Assembly (NCBI GenBank): GCA_963678675.1 | Contig: OY783195.1 | Span: 20,106,912 to 20,170,911 of the forward strand | Source: Xiphydria camelus | Taxonomy: Eukaryota > Arthropoda > Insecta > Hymenoptera > Xiphydriidae | Direction of reading: 5' to 3' | DNA length: 64,000 nucleotides | In this document: one piece after another, positions 1 to 11,376 of the stretch | Layout of the letters: the number at the start of each line of letters is the position of its first letter | Numbering within the stretch: position 1 is the first letter of the stretch | Notes under the pieces: generated by a model | Told to the model about the DNA's origin: nothing | What the model saw: the letters and a program-made list of their open reading frames with translations, nothing else | Databases searched by the model: none | Position numbers and translations under genes: made by a program

Positions 1-1464
1 AATAAAATTTTAGAAAATTTAATTACCTTCCATTTAAAAATGGCCAAAAACCAAAAAAATCACAGTGAGATATCGATAGAGGCCTAAGGCGAGGAGAGCG
101 GGGTCGGGTAGGAGGGAAATAATTATTACATTGGACAACAGTGATTTTGTTACTCTAACCAGACCAGGTGATTCTTATAGATTTATGTACGCTAAAAACG
201 AATCTGACTCTCAAATTTGCGACGTTGGTCAGGATTTCGAGATACTTGAGGTTAAATATACGAAAACGGACGATTTTGGCCATATTCACGGGTCTATTAC
301 AATGAAACAAAAAAAATTTTCTTAATTGCACTTACAGCATTTGAAAGTGTCATTTTAAACTTTTCAATACATTATTTCATTGTTTCTAAACGATTTTACA
401 AAACCAAATTTCACTACAAGTCGATCATGTAGGTCCACCGCACCACGCGTCTGATACATTTAGGCCATATTCACTGCTCTATTAAAATGAAACTAAAAAA
501 TTTGTCTTAATTGCACTCACAGCATTTGAAAGTGTCATTTTTCAAATTTTCAATACATTTCTTGATTGTTCCTAAACGATTTTACAAAACCGAATTTCAG
601 TACGAAATGTCGATCATGTAGGTCCACCGCACCACGCGTCTGATACATTTAGGCCATATTCACGGCTCTACTACAATGAAACTAAAAAATGTTTCTTAAT
701 TACACTTAGAGCATTTGAAAGTCTCGTTTCTTAATTTTCCAGTCCATTACTTGATGGTTTCTAAACGATTGTATAAAGCTATGTTTCAGTACAAGTCGAT
801 CGTGTAGGTTCACCGCGCTACACGCCTAAATGAATCTGAACAATAAACTTGTCGTACTGAAATTTGGCTTTATAAAATCGTTTAGGAACAATCAAGTAAT
901 GTATTGAAAAGTTTAAAAATTACACTTTCAAATGCTGTAAGTGTAATTAAGGAAAATTTTTTAGTTTCATTGTAATAGAGCCGTGAATATGGCCTAAATA
1001 TATCAGACGCGTGGTGCGGTGGACCTACATGATCGACTTGTCGTAGTGAAATTTGGCTTTGTAAAATCATTTAGGAACAATCAAGTAATATATTGAAAAG
1101 CTCAAAAACGACACTTTCAAATGCTGTAAGTAAGTGCAATGAAGAAACATTTTTTATTTTCATTGTAATAGACCCGTAAATATGGCCAAAATCGCCCGTT
1201 TTCGTATATTTAACCTCAACTATCTCGAAATCCTAACCAACGTCGCAAATTTGAAAGTCAGATTCGTTTTTAGCGCACATAAATCTATAAGAATCACCTG
1301 GTCTGGTTCGAGTAACAAAATCACTGTTGTCCAATGAAATAATTATTTCCCTCCTACCTGATCCCGCTCTCCTCGCCTTAGGCTTCTATCGATATCTCAC
1401 TGTGACTTTTTTGGTTTTTGGCCATTTTTAAATGGAAGGTAATTAAATTTTCTAAAATATTATT
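1..1464. repeat. Long inverted repeat (foldback element), left end possibly outside window
   Basis: The first ~800 bases return in inverted orientation at about 840-1464: the opening AATAAAATTTTAGAAAATTT matches AAATTTTCTAAAATATT near 1445-1461, and the GGAGAGCGGGGTC stretch near 100 matches its complement near 1355. The left arm also holds direct repeats of about 185-189 bp: a CATATTCAC motif recurs near 281, 466 and 655, each followed by an AATGAAAC block. The open frames here are interrupted arms of the repeat and I do not regard them as genes. It is a non-coding foldback/MITE-like element whose left terminus may be cut by the window edge. No transposase is seen. Confidence 0.85.
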
Positions 1465-4400
1465 TTTCGAAGTTTTTAAGTAGGATTAGTACTTTTGAAA
1501 ATATTTCACTCGAAAGTAGAGCGTAAGCTAAAGTTTGCCCGTTTTAGAAAGAAATTGTCATTTTTGCAAAGCTATATCTCATCAACTACAAGAGCTACCG
1601 AACTCGGCTAGAGCTAAAATTGTAGAAAATTTTATCTACTTTAGAAAAGGTAAGAGTGATTTTTTTCGCCAGAAGTTCCCTTTAGTGTCTTTTTGGCAAG
1701 GAATTGAAAAAAGTCCAAAAATATCGCGGTTTTTTGGCTATATCTCAGGTAGCACAACTTTTTCAGGGTTGCAAATCTGGATTTATACTACTCAGGTGGA
1801 TCCTAACAACATATAAAAAGATTAGGTTTACCCTAATTATTGCAAGGTTGGATGTACGATATGACTGGACTACAGAGCATATGTGAAAACGCATTTTTCA
1901 AGGTCAAATGTATAGAATGGCTTGACAACTTTCTGCAGAATGTAGTATGGACATTTTTAGATGAGTATGTGACATTATCTCAGTTTTTTTTAAATTGTGG
2001 GTTGGTTGATTTTTGTATAACAGGGCCCATTTATCAGTTTGGAAAAAGAACCCACTTCGGACTACCTAAGCAATCTTTTAACAGCCTGCGAACTTCCGAT
2101 CGGGGTCACGCGGGAAAAACGCCATCTTACGGTCTAAAAATAGGCTGGAAAAGGCCTCGAAATGGGCATGAGTGAGGAAAAGCTTCTTTGCAACGTCAGC
2201 AGTTTCGTGGATTAATTCATTTTTAGCCTTTGCATGAATTCTAAAAAGTGAGTATTTAAAATATCAGTTTTTCAAAGGCTTTTATTACCTGTGGAAATAA
2301 TCCGACACTTGCTGTTCTCGTTCCAAGCCATAACGAAGCAACGCGAAAGGTTAATTTTTCTTCAACACATTGTGCTCATGGCGGACTCTTTTGGCAATAT
2401 CTCACTTGGTATTTAAGATACACCCATGAAATCATATATGATTATATTTGTAAAAGAACGCTCTATCCGAATGTGTAAAAATATACAGGGTATTCCATTA
2501 GATAAAAATTCCAGCAATAGCCAAACGTGAACAGCTACAAGGATGTACTAAGATACACTACTGGTGACTGTGTTAATGGCAGTAGAAAAGTAGGATGCTG
2601 TTACAATATAGCTGCTATAATTCATTATTAGTCACGTGCCCGCTAAATCTAAAAAATCTAAAATGTTTAGACGTGCCGAAATATTAACCAATATATTTGA
2701 TGTAACCAACTCATCTACCAAGATTGTGTAAATTATTCAAATTACTTGTTTTTTTGTACACAATATTGTATATTACGATATGTATATTATAAATCAATAT
2801 AGACATCGTGTATACATATTTAATTAAAAAATGAAAATACATAATATAATATGAATTAAAGGTTTTTCACTTTTTTACTTTGTTCCACCAAATTAAACTA
2901 TTTGACAATTTTTCACATAATAGCTGACTAATAGATAATTTCACATGATTTTTTTGGTTGGTGTATCTCCACACACACATTGGGTTGTTATATATTTCCC
3001 ATCCCAACAAATATTTTTTTAAATTTACACCTTTAAACAGTGCCGTTATGCCGTCGAAAAATATATAATACGCCACTTACGAAGACCTAAAATTTCGTTT
3101 TTGAATGACTTTGATATCTTTCATGGTTCCAGAAAAAAATAGTGGCGTTAAGGGTTGTTACCCCACTATTTCCCGTGTACGTGAAGTTAGCGGTCTAAAA
3201 TTAGTTGTGGAGGTATTTCGGATAAAAAGCAATAGATAAAAGGTTCAACAACGTTAATTGGTGCCGGGGCATTTTTCATATGGTAATACGGCGAGACGCC
3301 TTCAATCACTGCCAGTTTCGAAACGACGGCGGTTTGAAGCTAGGCGTGGTTGAGCATGTATTATTGTTACCACGAATCCATAATGCTTTTGTTGTGGAGA
3401 GATCCTTCGACTTTTAGATAATTGCTATACCCCTTTCAAGACGTGTTCTTTTCATCCTACCTCTTCCCTACCAGAGAAAAACATGTCTTTTCACTGTCAT
3501 TGAGAAACGTCAAAATTCGTCGCTATGCGAGAAACCATTATAAGTCCTTGCGTTCTAATCGATATTATTTACGATTTGTCCTTGCACAGCAACGAGTTAC
3601 GAATTCTATAATAATAGTAAAACGGTACCTATTTTTTTTTGGTACCGATCAATTTGTTAGTCGCGTTAGAAGAACTTTTGTATTGATTCCATTCCTAGAT
3701 GCTCTTTTTACGATTTATTTACTTTGCTTTGTCGATTATTGATCGTCGCATTAAAAAAAATCCATATTTGATGTCCAGCAGGACGTAATAGCGTTCATAT
3801 TTGATACCTGCCTTTTGAGGACGCGTATTTTTATTCGTTGTAAAAAGTCAATGGTCCAATGAACATTATTTTTATCACAGTGGTCCGAATATAACGTAAA
3901 TACCAATATAATCTGATTCGTTACTGTAGTTTCTCTTCATCTCTTCTTTTTCTTCTTCTTCATTTTCTTAATAATATGTATGTGTCAGTACCTATGTGCA
4001 ATTGAGAGATCGTGGTAAAGGATTCACCTAATCGGGAATTACTAAATTTTCAAGTCTTTTCAATTGTACAGGGGCATTTACCATGCTTTATCTACAATAC
4101 CTACTTTCTTTTGCTCTTCAGTATGATATATTTCACAGAGCGCATCTTGGTGGTTCATACTGCGAGAATAATTTATTTAATTTGAACGATTTCATATAGG
4201 GAAATAGAACAGTGATGTGATAATGAACCGTGAAATCATAATATGTCAGGACTTTAATTTTAACCCCAGAGCTCAGTTCAATCTTGAAGACTATTAGAAG
4301 TTTATACAAACTTTTCTTCCATTTATTGACATATCTCACGAAAATTCCTTAAGAGAAGTACGCAATGCGGAAGAGAAAATATGGGCGATTTCTTTAGAAA

Positions 4401-4810
4401 GTTGATAAGCTCTCGAATTTTTCTAATGTTAAAGGGAAACTTTACAATGTAGTATGATATTTCAATAAACCTTGATTTAAAGTTTAGATTACATTGATAA
4501 TCTGTACTTGATTTGAATGAATACAGAGTGTTACGCAACCGAGTATCGACAGTGTCTGAGCCCAAAGGGGCAGCTCTACTTGAAGGCCGACAGCGAGGGT
4601 AAGCCTGACCTAACCTTTAATCATCACTTCCGCAGAATCTTTGTATCACTATGGCATTATACTATATTGTTTTATGTCACATTTTACCTGATCCGTGTAC
4701 CTTTCACAACATAGAAGCTGCTACCGCTTGCCTGCTTGCTTTCCGCGTCTATCACGGTCTCATTAAATACGTTACTTACGCTTAGTCACTTTTCAAGGCT
4801 ATGCTATATA
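1465..4810. other. Gene-free AT-rich stretch (probable CASK intron)
   Basis: About 3.3 kb without a supportable gene. It contains a short dispersed repeat at 2039-2180 (listed separately), AT-rich tracts around 2750-2860, and pyrimidine-rich tracts near 3950. Open frames are short, without recognisable domains and with AT-driven composition. Since CASK exons lie downstream on the + strand, intron of that gene (or its upstream flank) is the simplest reading. Confidence 0.55.
2039..2180. repeat. Dispersed repeat fragment, second copy at 30928-31068
   Basis: The segment beginning TTTGGAAAAAGAACCCAC and ending GGGCATGAGTGAGGAAAA is closely matched, same orientation, by 30928-31068 (TTTGGAAAAAGGACCCAC ... 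GGGCATGAGTGAGGAAAA). The second copy lies inside the PIF/Harbinger-like element at 29391-31250, so this may be a relic of the same family. No terminal repeats of that family are visible here. Confidence 0.8.
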
Positions 4811-5208
4811 ATTGAACGATCAAATGAGCCCGCCGACGTCGGGCGAGATTCGATCGTGATTATACGAAGACGTCTCGTTCGAAGATGATTACTTGTAGTA
4901 CCGTCAGCTATGCCCAAATCCACAACTTCAGAGTACCAGAATTAAAATTTCCCGCGCTCGGCACCACCGTCTTAGGCGTGGCACTCTGTACCTCATTATG
5001 TTTAGAGATAACCTGTTAAAAATTTAACACAGTATTTTTTTAATGATGATTACGGGTAAAGAGGGGAAACATAACTTTCTTATTAATTAATTGATGTTTA
5101 TAATTCTTACTAATTCCGGGTGGGAGGTAATCATCTTCGAACGAGACGTCTTTGTATAATCACGATCGAATCTCGCCCGCCTTTGGCGGGCTCATTTGAT
5201 CGTTCAAT
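4811..5208. mobile_element. TA-flanked foldback MITE with ~80 bp terminal inverted repeats
   Basis: ATTGAACGATCAAATGAGCC at the left is matched by its complement ending at 5208, and both ends are flanked by TA, the duplication made by Tc1/mariner-type transposases. The arms run on through a CGATCGTGATTATA segment into GACGTCTCGTTCGAAGATGA, which resembles the termini of the neighbouring 5213-6107 element. The unit therefore looks like one TA element inserted inside another. It encodes nothing. It abuts the next element, separated only by TATA. Confidence 0.8.
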
Positions 5209-5212
5209 TATA

Positions 5213-6107
5213 CTACGACGTCTCGTTCTCAATGATTACTTGTAGATATTCAGAGTTTGTGTTCAAATTTTTTCATCTATTTTGTTGTTTTTAGTTTTCC
5301 ATCAGCTTGTATGTATTTATTATTTTCATACAGACAAATCCAAACAAAGTAACGATGAAAGATGGAATTATCAAACACTTACATATATTTATGTCTTAAA
5401 AGGATCATGTTCAACTTGAATTGGTCTATTGTAAAACTTATTAAACATATCTAATCTCTTAGACCACCCAGCTGTACGTCTAATAGTGTCAATGTCGACT
5501 CCCATGCTGAACGCCTTGGAGACCGCTGCGTGTTTGGCGCTATATGCTGAAAAAATCTCCGTGTTTACACCAGACTTCTTCAAAAAATTCTTTACCCAGT
5601 GAGACAGAGTCTGTGCTGTCACCGGTTTATGTGGTTTAAGCGTAGAGATGGATAAATTTTTATGATCCCCTCTTAATGGTTTTGACAACTCAATGTACTC
5701 CAAGACAGCTCTGGATGCACATAAACTTTCATTATCTTTGAAGAAGGGTGTGTCAATATTTCTCAGATAGCCATCGGTGGCGTTGAACGTAACATAATGT
5801 CGCGCCATCACCCGGCCATGCACGACTATTTTTTGTCGTACGAAACCGTCGCTTGAAGTTCGACACTGCTCAACTTTCGTACGACGAAAAATACCGTCGG
5901 TCCGACAGATTTCCCCCACCACCACTTTCTGTCACAGCCAATCGGAGTGACTTGTCGTATACGACAATCCGACATGTCGGATCCGTGAAATAGGCCCCTA
6001 AGACGGTGGCGCCGAGCGTGGGAAATTTTAATTCTGGTACTCTGAAGTTGTGGATTTGGGCATAGCTGACGCTACTACAAGTAATCATTGAGAACGAGAC
6101 GTCGTAG
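5213..6107. mobile_element. TA-flanked element with 33-35 bp perfect inverted repeats enclosing a tyrosine-recombinase fragment
   Basis: CTACGACGTCTCGTTCTCAA at 5213 is exactly mirrored at the right end (complement ending 6107), flanked by TA on both sides. Just inside the right end, 6000-6078 is the inverted counterpart of 4893-4975 in the adjacent element, so the two share a family. The minus-strand open frame inside encodes the C-terminal part of a tyrosine recombinase, which is not the enzyme class that normally mobilises TIR/TA elements. Capture, or an older recombinase element later bracketed by MITE ends, is the likely explanation. A stem-forming stretch around TTTGTCGTACGAAA lies near 5828-5890. 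Confidence 0.75.
5389..5925 (-). pseudogene. Tyrosine recombinase C-terminal fragment (Crypton/DIRS-like family)
   Basis: Open frame of 178 codons on the minus strand. From about residue 59 (DTPFFKDNESLCAS) onward it resembles the catalytic domain of eukaryotic transposon tyrosine recombinases, with the core FSAYSAKHAAVSKAF, then DTIRRTAGWS, then KFYNRP. The nucleophile tyrosine (about residue 165) and the conserved tryptophan (154) are present. In the HxxR box, however, family members commonly have H or Y, x, x, R; here it is Y128-S-A-K131, so the catalytic arginine is lysine. The first ~58 residues are unlike the family and come from the surrounding repeat. The N-terminal domain and first catalytic arginine are missing. 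A non-functional relic is most likely. Confidence 0.7.
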
Positions 6108-6361
6108 TAATAATTATATATATATATATATATTCTCCCTATAGCTATTCCGTCATCAGTATTATTAAAATAATTATTATTACTATCAAAACTATATTAT
6201 CCGCCGCTGTACATCATGAGATGTAAAAAAATACGCGAAAGATTTTGGGCGGACGACTTAAAAAAATTACCCACTAAAAATATTATCTAGAAAAACTGCA
6301 ATGAAATTTGCATGCCGTGTTTTACCCCCCTTCAAAAAAATATTTCACTTAAAAAAGTACT

Positions 6362-8365
6362 CATATCCGAATGTAGTGCCAAGTACTTATACCAATTTTT
6401 TTCAGAGTGAGTGATATAAGAGACGCGCAAGGGCGCGTGAGAACTTTGACAAATTCTTCAGACATCTACTGTCGCCTATTTTGTAAATCATTCGGTACAA
6501 TCAAACCTAACAAAAGTGACCGAGATCGAACTAACTATACCAATACAGGCCACCAATGTTCAAAATGGTAATTGGCGGGCCCGTACCTGAACAAAATGGT
6601 AAATATTTGCCAATATGATGATATCCGATGATATTGCGTATTATTATATTATAATTCTGAAAATTGGAAGTTTCAGAAGTAAAGAAGCATAAAGTTAAAA
6701 ATTTCAGGTATGCTAAGATCCTTCAATCGCACTGCAAAAGAGCGGACATTTAAGTTTATTCACCCTATAGCTTTTGTTTTTCATTTGATGGGTATTATAA
6801 TAATTTTGAGACTTATATTGGCTGTGCAACACATATTCACGTACTACAGTTATACAAGGTATTTCACTCAAGAGGTTCATGCAGCGTATATATTTATATG
6901 TTTTCCACACGGAGAGAAAAAAAAGAGAACTTCTAACCTAGAAGATGAGCAAAAAGTGTCATTTTTCTGACTAACTGTGCACCGAATTGACAAACGGTAA
7001 AATTTTTCCCCTTTTGGAATGAGATTTTTTCATCAAAATCGAAAAGTAATTTTTGATGAATAAACTAGTAAAATTTAACCCATGTAAATGTAAATTTGTC
7101 TTGCTAAAAACGACAAATCATACATTTATTTATTTCTCAATAAAAAGAATATCAATAAGGATTCAAATTGGTCAGGGAAGCTATATTCTCGACGCGTGAG
7201 AAATGTTTTTCGTGGACGGAAAGTAATTCGTTAACAGATGTAGTTTCGTCTATCACTTTCGTTAACGATTCGAAAATCCCTTCCAAGATAGATCTCGTCG
7301 ACGAAATGAATTTTCTCACACGAAAAATAATGTCCCATACTCCTCTCCCCGTGTTTACATCTCTTAGCAACGTCTTCTTTTTAGTATCTTGTTTAATCCC
7401 TTAGCGACAAATCTTGTTTAAGATTCCGTTGTGATGGGGTTACGGGCAACGGTATACTTGATTCTGATTGGTCTATAAGACCCAATGTAACATTAGCACT
7501 TGACGGTGAAGATTTTCTCCAGTAAAAAGGGAAAAAATCCAGTGCAGAAGAATGTATGTTCACCATAAACAGTAGAGCTACTATTATACTGCTGCGTAGT
7601 TTTTATTTTATTTTGCTGGGAATTTGAAAATTCACTGATAATTCCCTTTTTTCAGAAGAATAATTTTCCAGCCCTTTGATAATTTCTTACCTATCTCACG
7701 GTAATTTCTGATTAATTATCACAATGGTGCAGCGTTACCCATAAAAAAAGGGGAATTTTTCACTTTTTTTTTCTCCGTGCACTACTTATCTCGTCGGCAA
7801 ATACATGGAAGGATAAGTAGTGATTAACCGATCCTCAAGTTAACCAACAATTGTTCCATCGATCATTATAATAATCTTGCCATTTGCCGACGAAATAAAT
7901 TGTATTGGCAAAATTAAATATACCTCATATAAACCTTTTGAGCGGATTACCTCGTGCAATTCTAATTTTAAATAATTCTGTATTATTTTAATAAGTTAAG
8001 ACAAATCGATAATTGTATTATCATACATATACATATAACACCTGTCCAATAAGATAGCATTGATCGTACTGAAAATTTACGGTAATTAATTTAGTCCCAA
8101 CATAATACGTACCTTTTAAAAATAACCATTTGTTCAGGCACGGGCCCGTCAAGTACCATTTTGAATATTGGTAGCCTGTTTCGGTACAGTCAGTTGTTAT
8201 TTCAATCTCGGTCACTTTTGTTAGATTTGATTATACCGAATAATTTGCAGAATAGGCGACGGGAGATGTCTGAAGGATTAATCGAAGTTGTCACGCACCC
8301 TTACACGTCTCTTATATAACCCACCCTGAAAAATACTTGGCACAGGTACTTCCCGAGAAAAAGCA
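6362..8365. repeat. Inverted pair of ~250 bp arms 1.5 kb apart (decayed TIR element)
   Basis: 6362-6610 (ATATCCGAATGTAGTGCCAAGTA ... GGCGGGCCCGTACCTGAAC) and about 8115-8365 (GTTCAGGCACGGGCCCGTC ... CTTGGCACAGGTAC) are inverted copies with ~80% identity by eye. A third, more diverged copy is at 12385-12648, ending ...GGCATTACATTCAGATAT, which confirms the terminus. The interior (6610-8115) is AT-rich without recognisable coding sequence and seems to hold another element (6907-7782). Confidence 0.7.
6907..7782. mobile_element. Possible MITE with CACGGAGA... termini
   Basis: CACACGGAGAGAAAAAAAAG near 6905 is mirrored by CTTTTTTTTTCTCCGTGCAC near 7762-7783. The inner bases AATTTTTCCCC / GGGGAATTTTTC are also inverted. 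Interior open frames at 7152-7404 occupy both strands of one segment and show no domain. Only short, low-complexity arms support the call, so it is tentative. Confidence 0.4.
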
Positions 8366-8443
8366 ATTATATATAATCGGATATGATCATATATAATGTA
8401 GTCATATATACCTCATCTGATGCTATGTACATCTCATCAGATA

Positions 8444-8833
8444 TGGATGTCCCAAAATTAACGCAAGATTTAAATTTAATAAAAACACAGTTTCTTTTTA
8501 TTACAATGTTATTTTTTTATTGAATGGTAAAGTACACAAGATAGGGTTACGTATGGAATAACATATAGGGAAAATGGCCTCTACGGCTTTCCTGGCATAT
8601 ATGCACTCTTTTGTCGAAATTTTCCATGACCATTGTGCATAAATGTGGCTGAATTTCGTTGATGCAGCGTTGAATTCCTCTTTCAATGCACGCGTACTTG
8701 CCATTTGCCCTATATGTTATTCCATACATAACCCTATCCTGTGTACTTTACGATTCAATAAAAAAAATAACATTGTATTAAAAAAAAACTGTTTTTCATT
8801 AAATTTAAATCTTGCGTTAATTTCGGGACACCT
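8444..8833. mobile_element. Palindromic mariner derivative built from two inverted 3' ends
   Basis: Terminal repeats read TGGATGTCCCAAAATTAACG at the left and AGGTGTCCCGAAATTAACG (complement) at the right; TA flanks both. Each arm is about 140 bp and carries the last codons of a mariner transposase before its stop. On the minus strand the frame from 8729 down to 8547 ends GHFPYMLFHT-stop, preceded by INEIQPHLC and VMENFDKRV. On the plus strand 8691-8723 reads CHLPYMLFHT-stop. The C-terminal GGHLPxxxFHT signature is typical of mariner transposases. No catalytic part remains, so this is non-autonomous. Confidence 0.8.
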
Positions 8834-8867
8834 TATATAAGCTCATATCTGATCACATATGAACATA

Positions 8868-9124
8868 TCGACGCTCGCAAATAAGAACATCGTATCTCAA
8901 TTTTTGGCCAAAGTGAGTTACATCACTTTTCAATATAAGAAATTCTCCTCTTTCAATTAAAACCATGATTTCTAAATTATTTTTGCAAATATGTGGATTT
9001 TTGTAAAAAGTAGTTTAATCGTATCTAATTAATATGGAAATTTGATAAAACCTACATGACTTTAAACCTACTTTCTGAGAAACTGTCATTATTGAGATAC
9101 GATGTTCTTATTTGCGAGCGTTGA
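8868..9124. mobile_element. 257 bp MITE with 34 bp terminal inverted repeats, TA target site
   Basis: TCGACGCTCGCAAATAAGAA at 8868 and the complement ending TTTGCGAGCGTTGA at 9124 are inverted with one mismatch over 34 bp, flanked by TA on each side. The interior has no open frame. Outside it, the flanks show inverted GATCAGATATG / CATATCTGATC motifs, suggesting it landed in an older palindromic repeat. Confidence 0.85.
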
Positions 9125-9196
9125 TATATCTGATCAGATATGGTGATATACCGTATGTCCGTTGGCAAACGCAAGAAATCTGAGTGTACCTAAAAT

Positions 9197-9881
9197 TTGA
9201 CCTACTTCATGAATCAGAATCAGGTGGCTTCGGTAAATAATTTTATGCAAACACTGGAACAGAACCTGAATCCCTTCAGCCCGGATATTGACCCAGATCT
9301 CTTTTTTAATATTGCCACTGGTAGAGCAGCAATAGAGTCCACTCCCAATTTTCTGTTGAACGTGGAGACTACTAGAAACAATTTACGCGAAACTTTCATC
9401 GCTGACTGTACAGAAGATTACAATAGATTCGAGCATCCGATTAAAGGACCAAAACAATGAATTTTAATTCTTCAACAGTCAAAAAACTGGTTAAGATAGC
9501 TGGAAAGGTTCAGGAGGTCAGGATGCAACGCTACCTATTCGGAAGATTGCTGGGTTTGTCGTTGGAGCAGAAAGTTGATGTGGCTAAAGCCTGACTTGAC
9601 TTATCCAATAACTCCCTTGCCCATGTCGATGTGCCATTTAGATGGAACTATCTGCAAAACTCAGAAGTCTGCTTTGTTGAAGATCCTGCAGAAAAAAAGT
9701 GGAAACCTCAACACCACCAACGTTTGATGTTGCAGTTCTAGATGGATTTTTTATTCTTCATTTCATGAGAGACATTCCTAGAACATTTGGCTCTATTTCG
9801 AAGAAAATAGTCCAAACTGTAACTAGATTTAATACGCGTAGGATCGACGTGGTTTTTGATCGTTATTTCACATCATTCTAG
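9197..9881 (+). pseudogene. Broken coding region of an uncharacterised, repeat-associated arthropod protein
   Basis: Three consecutive segments in different frames read as one protein family: 9197-9460 (with LFFNIATGRAA, FLLNVETTR, FIADCTEDYNRFEHPIK), about 9460-9594 (KKLVKIAGKVQEV, YLFGRLLGLSLEQKVDVAK) and about 9594-9881 (MCHLDGTICKTQKSALL, FDVAVLDGFFILH, RFNTRRIDVVFDRYF). The shift points are near 9460 and 9594. I recall similar multi-copy hypothetical proteins in arthropod genomes but cannot assign a biochemical function. The end TAG follows DRYFTSF, where relatives appear to continue, so the copy is also 3'-truncated or has a premature stop. It is probably carried by a repeat. Confidence 0.55.
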
Positions 9882-10394
9882 AAAACTTAATTTAAAAAAT
9901 TTAAACGTTGAAACCGGTCATACGATTACAAACGTTTAATAAAAATGGTTCTCGTGAAACTATTGATTTCCGTGTACATACGTAGAATTCGATTGTCATG
10001 TGTCATTTGACACTCCAGACGAGAATGTTTTCAGAAAATGAAATGCTTGAGTTACTCATCATTTGTACGTTGGGCTGCATGCAATAGGCATACTTAGACG
10101 GAAATTCACCCCTTAAAATCTGAGACTCTCGAATATGCAAATCGAATTTTTGACAGTTTCTTAAATTTGCATTGATAACTATATTACTTTTACGTTATAA
10201 TAAATAGCAATTGCCGGTCAAAATTGAAAGGTGTACGCCAGTTCTTCAAACCGGGATATTAAACAAATATTTGACATGTTTTGTAGGCTAATTAAAACGG
10301 TATAACTTCTGTTAAAGAAGATTTTCAGAAATCATACTCGTTTGGAAAATATATGCTACTGCACACGGATGGTTGAGGCACCCCGTATATTATA
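9882..10394. other. Gene-free intron sequence
   Basis: About 510 bases downstream of the broken 9.2-9.9 kb coding region. AT-rich, no open frame of note, no inverted repeats seen before the TA-flanked element that starts at 10395. Confidence 0.5.
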
Positions 10395-11067
10395 CAGGAT
10401 GTTCATGGTCAAGCTCCGAGTCTGGGTGGTGTGGCGCATATGCAAATCAATGACTCCGTTAGCCTTCCCTGCCGTCACTACGACCATCTATTAATTCGAA
10501 ATCGAACTGCATAGAACTCGAGACGCCGAAAGTATCGACGTCTAATCGAGCAATGCCACCTGCCAATAAAATGTCAACACAACCAAAAATCATAACCTGT
10601 ATCTGTTTAATGACTCGATGGTTGTTTATGTTCCCCAAATATGTGTCTGCCGCAAAGTTTAGTATTGACTTCATGAGTACGCGTTCACAACACTCTAACT
10701 TACCTCCAGGGTGACGTGGAAATGGGTGTTCTTATCTTTAGGAGTATTTAAAATTAATTTGTTTTCCCCTCTAAAGTCACTCGTTAACTTCGCGGCACAC
10801 AGATACATATTTGAGGAACATAAACAACCACCGAGTCACTGAGCAGGTACAGATTATAAGTTTCGGTTATGCGGACATTTTATTGACAGGTTGCGTTGCT
10901 CGATTAGACGTCGATAATTTCGGCGTCTCGAGATCTATATAGTTCAATTTCCAGTTAATAGATGGCGGTAGTGATGGCAAAGGAGGCTAAACGAATCATT
11001 GGTCCGCGTATGCGGCACTTTCGAAATAAGCCCCACCTGGTCTCGGAGTCTGTGCATGAACACCCTG
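10395..11067. mobile_element. 673 bp foldback MITE, CAGG(G/A)TGTTC termini, TA target site
   Basis: CAGGATGTTCATG at 10395 and CATGAACACCCTG ending 11067 are terminal inverted repeats flanked by TA. The arms extend about 215 bp inward (CGAGACGCCGAAAGTATCGA at 10519 mirrors TCGATAATTTCGGCGTCTCG at 10909). The ~235 bp loop has no gene. Tc1/mariner-type mobilisation is inferred from the TA. Confidence 0.8.
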
Positions 11068-11185
11068 TATGTACTCGCACTTACCGTCTGATATTTACAT
11101 AGGACAATATCGTATGTAGCGGTTTGTAGACTGTAGGATGTATGCTATCATCTGGATAGCTAAAGACGCCATATGCGATTAGCTC

Positions 11186-11374
11186 TATCGATTGCCAGCA
11201 GACATCAATCGTCGCGGAACAAGTTCCCTAGGGCCTAAGCATCTAGCGGACGAGAAATTATGGCGCGTACTATGCAAAGACGTGTACGCGTCACCCGCCA
11301 TACTTCTTCGTCTGTTAGGTGCGTATGTCCTAGGGAACTTCTCCCTCGACGATTGACGTCTGCCAGCGATTGAT
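11186..11374. repeat. 190 bp GC-richer palindrome
   Basis: ATCGATTGCCAGCAGACATC / GACGTCTGCCAGCGATTGAT at the ends, with inner matches AAGTTCCCTAGG / CCTAGGGAACTT and GCGGACGAGAA / TTCTTCGTCTG. No coding content. It abuts the TTA/TAA duplication of the next element. Confidence 0.75.
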
Positions 11375-11376
11375 AA

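Noticed and set aside
131..325. Open frame at the left edge as a small gene
   Set aside because: It lies in an arm of the long inverted repeat, has no ATG at its start, and its inverted partner at ~1160-1340 does not preserve the frame.
3422..3742. 106-codon plus-strand frame
   Set aside because: AT-rich, starts from a non-ATG codon, hydrophobic/basic without domain; consistent with random open sequence in an intron.
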